A stretch of DNA of 64,000 nt from Henricia sp. BOLD:AAB3569 (taxonomy: Eukaryota > Echinodermata > Asteroidea > Spinulosida > Echinasteridae): positions 124,001 through 188,000 of the forward strand of contig JBBELK010001000.1 in the NCBI GenBank assembly GCA_037783545.1, read 5' to 3'. Made by a program: the position numbers and the translations under genes. Position 1 is the stretch's first letter. Every line of letters starts with the position of its first letter. Of this stretch, positions 1-12,100 are shown in pieces. Below the pieces are notes generated by a model. It had not been told where the DNA came from. It was given only the letters and a program-made list of their open reading frames with translations, and did not search any database.

Positions 1-1778
1 TTTAACACTTAAAAATCAGAACAAATATGATACAATCGGACTAGTAGGCAGGTATGCACTTTTGGAAATATGTCGTGTTCAGAGTTGGTCATGTGTATGA
101 AAGGGTGGAAATTGGCACTGGCTGTGTTAGTGTGTATGATAACCAATACACATGTACCAACAGGTATACAGCTGCACTATAAGACTATCATTAGATTGGA
201 CTCTACAAGTTTGGAGCCCCCACCTTATCCATGGCAGGAGTCCTTTTGGCATAGTCTGGTACCCGGACCAAAAATTATTTGACTAGACTGAATTTAAGGT
301 CCGGCAGCCGCCAATTCCGCCATTTTGAAACAGGAGGAATTCCTCCTTTTTCCGAAGGTTCCCGAAGTTACCCGAATGCACGTCCGGTCGTCCGGACGTT
401 ACCGTTAATCGTCGGGTACAATTCGTCATTGTTTCGAGAATTTTAATCGACGTTATTTATGGTGATGCCACGGATTTAAAACTACGCAGTGGCTATAGTT
501 ACGGTAACCGTAGGAGCTCACTGGGTGCAGGTGATGCAGACAAGGTTTGAATTTTCTTTTTGATGCTATCCTACATGTAAAATGGGCATATTTAATATTT
601 TAAGGTTAATATATTAAATTTATATTAGTCAAATAAGGAATAACCCCTTTTAAATTGTTGTACACTCATGCCATATAGCGCGCAGCGCGCTTTGAAAATT
701 AACGGTTATGTGCTCCTAAAAATAAATGCATGACGTAATGCTTAAAGTGCTATTTTAAACACGACAGTAGCCGGTCCTCATATTCAGTCGTATGTGGAAT
801 ATGTGGAGCGGGAACCAGTCTACTTTTGGCATGGCACTTTGCTATAAATTGCCTCCCTCTACCCAGGAGTAAATGGGCACCTATGAGGGTATAGCAGTGA
901 TTGTGATGTGATTTCATAGATTCTTGTAGGTTCCAGAAAAATAAGATTTTAGAACAGATGTGATGCAAATTTTTAAAGTGAATCGTGCAGACTATTAAGG
1001 CATTTAATTAGCAGTAATTGGTAGCGAATACAGCCGGTGCAGGGTTAGCAAGCTCGTGGTCAAAATGTTAGTATTTTATAAGAGAAATGTTACCAATACC
1101 TTTCACCTCTGAGTATTACTGGTCTACAAAAGTTGGAGAGAAAAAATAATTTAACTGCCGAATTCTGAAGTTTTGTTTAGGTGTATTGCAAAAATATATG
1201 GCATGCTATCTATGTGTGCTTGTTTTATAATTAGACATGTACCATACATGTAGCTACGTCAGCGTGTAATGGTACATAGATTGTTGTGAACTTTAAACAA
1301 TTTGGGGAATTATTTTTTGTATAGCTTGCATAGTTACAAACTGGGAATTTACTACATGTACATAACTGCCGGCTGAAGCGGATTGCAGTCACTTAAAGCC
1401 CGCCACACACGTGAGGTATTTTGCTGAGCAAACGGTCATTCGTGGCAGTTTTGCTCAGCTGCGAGACACAAATCTAACATGTTTGATTTCTTTTGCCTCG
1501 CGTGGCCAAAATCTTAGCGTGTGCGGGGGAGCTGAGCCAAGTGCTGAGCTAAAATGAATGTAGCTGGCCAATTAAAACCATCCCCTATCATCAGATATTC
1601 ACCTAAAGTTGGAGCTTAAACCGTGGTCAACCGTAGCAGAGGGACACCGGGATGCAAAACTGGGAATTTGTGAGTGGCCTAAAAAAAGCCAAATAAAGCA
1701 AACAATTCCCCACAGAGAAATATCCCAAGGCACGAACAACCACCATAATTAATGAGCTGGCTACATAGTTCCAGTTGT

Positions 1779-2003
1779 GACCCCTTTCGAACACGTGCGA
1801 ATATGCCATTTTGGGAGTCAAATAATGCCGAGTCATTGTGGAAGCGATGTGCGTGCGCGTTGTGTTTCTCTCTGGTGGGCGCAACGCGGTTTAGTTCACC
1901 AATGGGAGCCTCAGCATAGCGCGTTACGCGCGCTATGGACACACACAACGTGCACGCACATTGCTTCCACAACAACGCGGCATTGTTTTACTCCCAAAAT
2001 GAC
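1779..2003. mobile_element. foldback transposon family 1, copy 1 (MITE-like)
   Basis: It begins GACCCCTTTCGAACACGTGC, continues through GCCATTTTGGGAGTCAAAT and returns as the reverse complement near 1950-2000 (CTCCCAAAAT). The interior has GC-rich inverted arms (GATGTGCGTGCGCGTTGTG). The right terminus lacks the last 15 or so bases of the inverted repeat that copy 2 keeps. Confidence 0.75.
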
Positions 2004-2712
2004 GTCATTGGCACGAGCTTAATAGACATACATAGGGTGGATGATAAAGGAAACATGATGCGAGCATTTAAAGACTAAAGTCAAACAAAATAGCAAACCT
2101 TTTTTCAGGTCCAACAACGCTACAAAATACAACGGAATGAAAAATGTGGGACGTTGAAAATTTACACCAACCACATTGCTGCACATTCACTGGCAGAATA
2201 ATTATGAAAGGCAAACATCGTTTTGAAGTTATATTGTTCCTGTCTGGGCCACTTTTACCTATTAAGTGTGGATAAAAAAAAAAAAATGTTTGTTTCATTT
2301 ATATAAATTATTTTGTATAATGGGGTATCCCAGTCTGGGCATTGCAATTTTCTCGTGTTTCTAAATTCATCTATAAATTATTTTATTAAGAATATGCAGA
2401 ATGCACAATATATACTTCCCTAATGCACTTACTGCAATTTTAAACTGCTTTGCACATTAGCTATTGAATACAAAGCTAGAAATACTATCTTTTGCAAAAA
2501 GATCACTGTGACTATGCACTACTATAGACTGTATCAAATAGCTGCCATCTTGTACGGCAGTTTCTTTGCTCCGTGGTGACATGAATGGTTGCGTGTATGT
2601 AATGGAAGCGCACTTTTCGTTCCAACAGCAACATATAATGCACTGGAAGCCCCCTAGCTATGGCAGATATACAGAGAAGGATCAGAGACCATAGTTACCG
2701 GATTGGTCTATT

Positions 2713-2949
2713 AGCCCCTTTCGAACATGTGCGATCACGCCATTTTGGGAGTCAAATAATGCTGAGTGATTGTGGAAGCGATGTGCGTGCGCGTTGTGTG
2801 TGTCTCTGGTGGGCATAACGCGTTTTAATTTACCAATAGGAGCCTTAGTATGCTAGCGCGTTACGCGTGCTATGGACACACAGAACGCGCATGCACAGTG
2901 CTTCCACAATGACGCGGCATTATTTGACTCCCAAAATTGGAAAGGGGTC
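2713..2949. mobile_element. foldback transposon family 1, copy 2 (MITE-like)
   Basis: A diverged second copy of the 1779-2003 element, about 700 bp away in the same orientation. Both ends are intact: it starts AGCCCCTTTCGAACATG and ends CCAAAATTGGAAAGGGGTC, reverse complements at the tips. It has no coding capacity. Confidence 0.8.
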
Positions 2950-3091
2950 AATACCGACGAGGAACATTCACTAGATGCTAGATGAAGTACATATGAGTAT
3001 CCAGTTCCCCGTTTTAATTTCCACAATTGAATATGGCCCAATAGGTAAAATAATGTCAAAAGAAAGGAAATTTGATTTGAGAATAACTTAC

Positions 3092-3180
3092 ATTTGTGAT
3101 TTGAGTTCCTGGGCATGTAGGTAAGCCTGCTGATCACAGTGTAAAACAAAGATCAGTGGAGCCAGTACTTCATGCATACC
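3092..3180 (-). CDS. TBC1D5: TBC1D5 exon 6 (last exon found)
   Basis: It encodes GMHEVLAPLIFVLHCDQQ followed by AYLHAQELKSQ and two bases of the next codon, then donor GTAAGT. It follows the YKQ of exon 5 in phase 0 and matches the family's GMHELLAP helix. I found no following exon between here and position 1. Confidence 0.94.
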
Positions 3181-6100
3181 CTGTGGAACACAAGTCAGGA
3201 TTAAAGTGTTTGGTCATACAAAATCAAAAAACAGAATTAAATATTATTAAAACAACAAATACAAGCTAATGCACTTTTTATGACTTGTCTGACATAACCC
3301 TAGAACTATGAGAGATATACATATCCCCATAGTAAAAAAGCATGGTGGCGCAAAAGAGCTCTACACCAACTTTAAAAACATTGACTAGTGCAATAAACTG
3401 CTGCCCAATCACCACCAAACTCTGTCTGTTAATTCTTGAGAACCTTAGCTTAAGTTAAAAAAAGAGAAACAAGTTTTAGGCAAAAAAAAAGAAAAAAAAA
3501 ACCAAAAATATTCCGAGCAATAAAGTCAAGTTGACATGAAGCCAGCAGGCATGTTTTTAATCGAAACAACAAAAAAACCTTTGAAAAAAAAGCTTTGACG
3601 CGCAGCATTGAGAGTGACGCGTAGTTTGATCAAGTAGGCCCTGGTCAATTTAGGGATTTATGATTCATATGTATTCATTTTTGGTGTACTTCACTCTCCA
3701 ATTTGAGAGAACCCCATGTAAATACCAATTTTGGTTAGAAATTTATATTTGTTTTTATAAACACTGTGTAAAATACGAGCTTCTTTTGGAAATAGTTTCA
3801 GATTTGTTGACAGTCATCAAACATGGAGGGGGGAGGGTTGGGGGAGGGTTGGGGGGATGGAGGGTTGGGGGGATGGGGGGATGGGGGGGGGGGGGATGGG
3901 GGATGGGGGATGGGGGATGGGGGGAAATGGGGGAGGGGGGTGGTGGGGGATTGGGCGGGATGAGGGAATGGGGGAATGGGGGAATGGGGGAATGGGGATG
4001 GGGGAATGGGGATGGGGGAATGGGGATGGGGGGATTGATCTCCCTATACTCCGTGCACAACCAAACTCTCTATGGGGGTGTGCAGTAAGGAAGAAAATCC
4101 ACAGAGTAACCAAAAAGGTGGTTACTGTGTGGATTGTGCAATTTACACCGCTCACTATGTGGAACGCGCTCACTATGTGGACGGTGTAACTATGTGGATC
4201 GCCAGTTGGGGAGCCCTCTCGTCGATAATTTTCGAAATTTCAGAGGGTTAGGGAGTACTGTTTTGTGTCGAAATAGGAAAAAAAGAGAGGCACAATAAAA
4301 AGAACTCCCCATCCAGTAAAAAAGGGTTCGAAACCATTGGTGGCAGTTTCGCCCCAAAATCCACATAGTCGCCAAGAAATCCCGCAGGGGGATGGGATGG
4401 TGGGGGGATGGGGAGATGGGGGGGGGGGGGGGGGGTGGGGGGATGGGGAGATGGGATGGTGGGGGGGATGATGGGGGGAGGTAAATTGTTTGTTTTTTTC
4501 ACTTCCCTTCTAAATTTCATTAAAAAAAAAAAATTCATGTGAATAGAGAATGTTTTTCCTTGCAAAAAGAGTCAATTTTAATTTTTCCACCTTTGCATAT
4601 TTTGGCCCGTATCTCAAAAAAAGAATTGGCAAGTTGTGACTGAGTTTCCAAATGTAAAAAAAACCAAGTGTTCGAAATTTTGCTTTTTAATTCACAACCC
4701 TATCAAACAACTGACCTGTTTGTAGCACAATTCCTCATGCTCTTTGCAGTAGCAGAAGAGAATATTGACCATCATGTCATGCATGTAATCCGTCTGGAAG
4801 AACTCAATCTCAGGGAAGGTTCGCTTGACGTCTTGGCTTATCTCCTGACGAGACTCTTCGTCTTGGAAGAACTTGTTCCAGGGACTCTGATGAAAAAGGC
4901 AGATCAGAAACCATGCAAGCCTTGACATTGACTGAGACCACCAAGGCCAATGCACCTTCAAAATAAGACCGGCTCGGCAGTACAGGGGCCAATTTCGTGG
5001 CGCTGCTTAAGCGCTAGCTGAAAACGTGTGCTTACTGTAGCAGAAAAGTTGTGCTAACTTTAAGGCTATTTCACGAGCCAATAAAGCAAGAAAAGCGCAT
5101 TGGTTGCACTTACTTCTGTTGCTTAACCTTGCTTTATGTTGTTGCGCCATGGCTGTTGTATCGATAAAGATAAAAATGTATTTCTTTAGGCTAAAAATCG
5201 CGATGAAGTAAAAACACTTTCATTTTTACAAGCCGACTACATGCTCAATAATTTGAACGTATTGCAATGCGCGCGTGCAGCATTTTCGAATGAAAATACG
5301 CTGGTGAGTATTTTTTACGCGTGTTCATGTGCATCTATTGGCGCGCACGTGTATGCGCGTGACCGGTGACACCCAAACATGGGTGTTTTACGTCACGGAA
5401 TGTTTTACGTCACGGAATGTTTTACGTCACGGAATGTTTTACGTCACGGAATGTTTTACGTCACGGATGTTTTACGTCACGGAAAGCAATCAATACCCTA
5501 TCCTCTTAAATTTCCTGAGGCTGGTATGTACACTAAAATCCAGAACACATTTGAAACAAAGTTGGCCATTATGACTCTCCGGTTGGCATCAATGCCCTTT
5601 AAAATTCAGTCAGTCCTTCGCAAAAACATCATGGCGGCCACCATCAAGTCAGTGATGAATTCTTACACATGTCAGAAAAAATCATCTCACATTAGGCCTA
5701 CAGTTAAAATCAAACTTACCATTCTGATCGTCGTTCTCCAAGAATTCTGTGCAATGATTGTTTTTTTTCCCAATGAATCTTCCAAACAGCAGAACAAGTG
5801 TGAACGTGCATTGTTTTTACACAAATCATACCCGTATCACCCGTATGATATGCTGTTTAGAAGATTGATTGGGAAAAACTGATCATTGCACAGACTTCTT
5901 GATTGATTTATCTTGCGTCGGGGAGACAATGTTAATTAGGGTTTGTTTTGCCCTTAACCGACGTAATTATTAACGCTGTATACTCAGTGCTTTCCTGAGA
6001 CACTATGAATAACTTCATGGTGTGCTGGGGTGGGACTCAAACCCACGACCTTCTGCAAACAAGGCAGACGTCTTAACCACTCGACCACCGAGCTAGCTGG

Positions 6101-9100
6101 TGTTGAATGGCCGGTTCAAATCATTTCGCACCAGGGATCGCAATTAATCAGAAATTGATTTAGCTTGCGTCGGGAGACTGAATGTTAATTAGGGTTTGTT
6201 TTGCCCTTACCCGACGTAATTGTTAAGATACTCAGTGCTTTCTCAAGACACTATGAAAAACTTCATTTTAAAGTACTTCTACCCCATTTCCCACACCAAC
6301 CTTCCATTCCCCACCCCAACCCTTACCCAACGTCACCCCACCCCAGTCAACCCCCTCCCTCATCCCTATTCTCTCCCCCAAAAGCTCCCCATCCCTTGTG
6401 GCTCTTCCACTCCCCTTAGGCTCCCCCATCTCCCAAGTTTCTTCCAAACCTCACCTCTTCATCTTGTGACAGAGGGTTATTGAGCTTGAGGTCAACCTCA
6501 CGACTCTTGGAGCCCGTCTGCGTGTCGATGACATGCTTTCTCTTTATGCTGGAGTATTTCTCGCGGTCATTCTGAACCGACGTGATCCACTGGTCCTGTA
6601 TCTCAGGAAGTACTTCCAGATAGACCTGGATCAAACAGGAAATGGCTCATTCATCTATGCTACGCAACTACTCCATTTATTTACGGTCATAAAAACCCTA
6701 CAAGGAAGTTGTTTTGGGGGTTAAAATCAAGGTTTTTGATTTTTATGCTAATGAAAATGTACATATTCATTAGCAAAGTTGTGATGTCACATTAGGCAAA
6801 CACAAAAAAAATCTCATTAAACTGTGCACAAAAATATTTATTTCATGCATGTATTTTCTCTATTTGCCTGTTGTAAGCCATGAAAAAACTAAGGTTGGAA
6901 AGTCTTTTCTTCGCTTTTCTGCCGTGTGTTCCTAAAGTGACATGCCCCAAAAAGTACCCCCTTCGTAGTAATGTCTTTCTAAACAAGTGATCCTCCATAC
7001 ATGAAGCAAAAACTGTGTGTAAAATTATTGAGCATTTCAGGGGCCTTTAAAAGTCTTCCTATCCGCACTCATAAAGGGGGCGCCTAAAGCCATGTCCACA
7101 TTGGACTAATTTTGATAAAATGTACGGAGATCTTCGTTAAATTTACAAAATTTAGTCCAAAACGGACGGCTGGAAAACACCCGAAATTATAAAGTGTTGA
7201 CTGTCGATTGTAACTTTTACAGAGCGAGCTGGGTCGTGGAAGAATTACATTGTACATTAGAAATTCCCTTGTGGATGGGCATTGTAATGTAAAACCAATA
7301 GAACACATATTGTGGTCTTGTAACTTGTGTGTGGACCTGAATTATGAGGTGACACATTTCATCTACAATTTACATATATATATATAAGTCTGTTTTCAAT
7401 ACTGGAGACTTTTTCACCAGGATCATAACTCTGTGCAATGCCTTTATCTTCTCTCAAAACAAAAGAAATACATATCTTATGACAGATCTAAGAAGATAAC
7501 TTAAGCAACAAATAGTGCAACAACATATCTTTCTGAAAACTCTGTGTACAAATTTCCTATTTAACGTATGTAACATATGACACATACTTTGTGACATATT
7601 TGTTGGTGTCCTTGTTACATATGGTATATTGGAAATTTGCACACAGGGCTTTCAGGAAGGTATGTTGTGACACTATTCGTTGTCGTTCTTCAGCTGAAGT
7701 TATCTCCTGATATCCATCTTAAGATATTTCTTCTGTTTTGAGAGAAGATGAATGACATTGTACAGAGATATAACCCTGGAGGAAAGGTCTCTCCAGTTTT
7801 TAAAACAGATACATATACGTGGCGGAGGACATTCTGCGGGCCAAAAATAAATCCACGTGTGGAGGCACGGAAAAATTACCACGATGGAATGTTAACAGTG
7901 ACTCACGGAAACTTTTTACAAAAATTAGTCCAATGCGGACATTTGTTTTTCCCGGAAAATCTTACCCTCCAGCAGACACTGCGAAAGCGACTGCTTCTAA
8001 GTCCACCATTCAGACCCTCTTTCCTTATGACACTGATGTAGTCTGGACGTTCAAACAGTCGCAACCATTCATCTCTGGAAAAAAACAATCAAGACAGGGA
8101 TGGATTTTAACCAATGATTGCAAACGATTATATTATGAAATGTAGAGTTTGAAAATATCTTGACTGTGGTTGGCTGCTGTTTTCATATGATGGACATTCT
8201 ACTCTGCTATTGGTCCATTTCATCCAACAAGCTCCACCAAAGTTGGGCGATAGCTACATGTCCCAAATTGTTGGATGATATTGAACATTGTCTGGAGTGG
8301 TGTTCACACCATCCAACTTTCAGTCGGCCGACATCGTCGGGCAAATGTTGGACCTTGTTGGCCAACAAATCATCGCTGACATCATGAAGTGACACCCAAG
8401 TGCTCTTCTGTTACAGTTTGTGAAAACCGCACAGTGAGGGACACAAGTATTCACGAACTGACATCTGAATTTCAGTTTCCACAAACTGACACATAAGTAA
8501 AGGTTGCATTTATTAAAAATAAAAAAGCTTTGAAAATGCTTTACACGAAAAATAACATCTATATACTTGTGGAATATAGTAAAAATCTGACTGAAACACT
8601 CCCTAATTTGTTAATTTATGATAGGAGTCACTTTATGAAAACAGAATTGTTCGTTGTTAGTTTGCGAAACCACAAATTATGTGCTGATGCCAATTTCCAC
8701 CCGAGAGGCATGCTGGTTAAGTGCCACTGCGTATCAGTATGTGGCGTCACTGACGACATGTTGGGTCATGTAGACAGGCCTTAAAGCGATAACCTTATCC
8801 GCTCAAGTTAGCACATGGTGGAGTTTAATATTAATGTAAACCAGGGGGCAGATTGTACCATTTTAGACTTATTTCAAGTCTGAGATCGCGCATACTTCAC
8901 AAATTTATGAGAAGTATACCTGATACATAAATGGTGATATGCAATATCAGACTTGAAATAAGTCTATAAAATGGCACAATCCGCCCCCCGTACCTGATAT
9001 CAATAATTTTTTCTTACGCTCCCCCCTGATGTAAACAGGGCTCTTTTTGGATAGCCAGCCCATCACTGGCCCAGACTCCCACCATACGTGTCTAACCTGT

Positions 9101-12100
9101 ATGAGTTTGAGGTACTAATACTAGTCGAGACTTCAGCCTCTGTTTCATCGTTTCTAGCCTCGTCCCCATCCAAATCCTCGTCCCCGTAGGCCCACGCTAG
9201 CCTCCCGCCGCTGGCGACTTGTAGGGGGTCTTCCAACATCACACAGTCTTCATCAATACTGTGCTCAATCAGTAAACGCTCTAGTACGGGAAAAAATAAA
9301 CAGAGCTCCATCAAAATACTCCAGTAGATGGTTATGTTGCAACCTGGGGCTAATTTCATAGCACTGCCTTAAAGGAGATGTTCAGATCACATTTTTCAGC
9401 TCCCCATTTTTCCCATTGGTGTTGAGATTTTGATACCATATCATTTGTCATATTTTTTCTTATAACCATTCTGAAATTTCGCACTCTCAATCCGTATTTG
9501 TTAAAGGATATCGTCAAAATAACACTGAAGTTAAGCAAACTAATTTATGGGGTTGCATAAATCAGTGCAGTGATTACACAAACCTTTCTGCTTCCACATC
9601 CAAATTGGAGATTGCAAATTTCCTGTTTTCGTCTCATAGATAATATTTTGGGGATGCATATATTTTATTTGATTGTTAGGTTAGAACAAAATCCAATTTC
9701 TGGAAAAATCTGAACACGCTCCTTTTAGGCACAATTAGCCCCTGAAATTGGCCCCTAATCAAGACTCAGGTATGTCCGAAACTACATGTATATATAGAAC
9801 ACCCGAGAAATAATATTTTTAAGGCATATTGCAAATCAAGATTAACAGAAAATGCAAGATTACAAATTTTTAAGCAATGTTTTTCGATATTAAACTCAAA
9901 ATAGCACAGTAGTATGCACTGCATTAAACTGTATGAATATATTGATGCAAACAAAATACTGTACTGGAAATGCGTTGGACATGAAAATGTAAATGATGAT
10001 CATTATTATTCTTCAAAATAGCCAGTGGCAATGCAGCTCACAAGCCTGAAGAAACCTGCGAAGAGAAGATAGACATGCTCAATTTTAGATGTGGGAGAAA
10101 AACCCGTACAGACGGTGAAAGCCTATAAAATCAAGCAGAGACTGAAAACAATATGCTTTGATATTTGATGGTTACATACATGTAATAATCTCCTTTTAAC
10201 ACATTGTTGTTGTCTTCTTTTGGTCATGGAGGAAGGCTTAAAGGCCCTATAAGTGATCTGTTTTTGAGCGATTCTGAGAACAAAACCATTATAATCAAAA
10301 GGACATAAAAAAGAAGAAGAAGTTTCAGCTATGTCAAATGTACCACGTTTTCCAAAAACATGAAAATCCATGTGCATTTTGCCAGAGCTTGACACGGAGT
10401 TTCATAATGATTGTTCGTGACTTATTCTAAATTTATCTCTTACTGGTAGTTCTCAGTCGGTCGGTTACGTACGTATGCACTCTGTGGCTAGCTTCATACT
10501 GGTTGTGTGTTTTGGTCGAATTGTCATATTATAAATGTTTCCCCCAGAGTTGTTTGTTTGGCAGCGAATTTGTAATCTAGCTTAGCTGATTAAAAATTAA
10601 AAAAATAGCTGTTTGCTCAGCAGCGATTTCCATATTTTTTCTTTTAGCATGTTGATTCACAAAATAAATAAAACATGCATAAAACTAATCTACAATTCAA
10701 TCCGCAGTTTTATTATAAATACAGTAAACTTACTCTTGTTATAACACTCTCTGATATGAAGCTCCTTTTTCTAAGTCCCAGCTGTTATGCTGTTCATTGT
10801 GTATGCAATGGTTATAGGGCTCTTTGGATAAAGCTCCCATTTCGGTCACTTGAGGAGTGTTTTAATGAGAGTTTACTGTACCACGTACATACTGACAGTC
10901 AATGAAAAAACACCAATAATTTTGACTTTTTTAACTATTCTGTTTCTGACAAAATGTTACTGTGGAGAGGGGATTAAGCAGACAGTAGGCATTTCCTTCA
11001 CTTTCTAAAGTCCACATTGGACTTGTTTTTCGGCAGGTTTTACCCAGACGATGGTAACGTGAAAAATTGCTAAATTTTACTGCTGTTCGCATTTGGACTT
11101 TTTTGACATGGTAAAATTTACCGAGACCGTGGGAGAGCATGCGCAGTATCCCTTATCGGGATGACCTTCACAGCCCGGACGTACACTTTCAGAGTGCTTT
11201 TACCGACTTGTTTGTGTCCACATTGGACTTATCGTCTCGGGAAAAGTTCCCTGGTCAATTTTCCTGGGCAGCAGTTGGCCAGGAAAAGTAACCGCTGGAC
11301 TCAGAGAAAAGTTACCGAGAGAAAAATGTCCTTGTAGGCTGTCCACACTGGATTAAAAATGGGAAAAGTACCCATCGTCTCGGTAAGTTTTTCCAAAAAA
11401 AGTCAAATGCAGACAGGTCTTAAGCATCAGTGTACCCATTGTTGTTCAATGCAATTCAAAAACTACACATGTAGCAGTGTGTCATTGACTGTCGGTGTAT
11501 TAGCAGCCGCAACCTACAGTACATGTACATGTACTTGTACACAACTGTGGTTTTTTTGTGATGAAAATAACATTTTCTGACAAATGCTTCTATATACTCT
11601 GAAAAAAGAAGAAATAACCAGACTTTGTTCTAACTACATAACTTAAACGTAAAGGAGCGTTTCCAGATCACATTTTTGAGACTCATTTTCCCCATAGGTG
11701 TTGAGATTTTAATACGCCATATCATTTGTCATATTTTTCTCATTACCATTCTGACATTTTGCACTCTTAATCCGTTAATTTTCAAGGATATCGTAAAAAA
11801 AAATCACCAATGTTTTGTAAACTAATTTATCTGGTTTCATATACATGTAGCAGTGCAGTGATTACTCCAACCTTTTCGCTTCCTCATCCAAATTGGATAG
11901 TATTTTAAGGAGGTATTTAATTTGATTGTGATTAAAATCTGAAGAAGCTCCTTTAAGCCCCAAAAGGGAACAACAAAATACAGTCTGACAACGTATCTTT
12001 CTAAGTGTAAATTTCCCATATAAATTATGTAACAAGGACAGGCAAAGATTTCACAGTTGTCTGTCCTTTTACATAAGTTTTGGGGATTTTTTTGCGTATT

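Larger units (their letters stand above)
1..3091. other. TBC1D5 intron sequence; repeats, no exon recognised
   Basis: I looked on the minus strand for the next conserved TBC1D5 block (a tyrosine- and histidine-rich EHDAY region) and saw none. The stretch holds two copies of a foldback transposon (1779-2003 and 2713-2949). It also has a partial copy of the family seen at 23724-23878 (from about 2523) and a weak inverted region at 1390-1560. The rest is AT-rich sequence without recognisable content. Confidence 0.6.

Noticed and set aside
3660-4189. Gly/Trp/Met-rich and Pro-rich open frames
   Set aside because: Translations of a low-complexity G-rich tract in a TBC1D5 intron.
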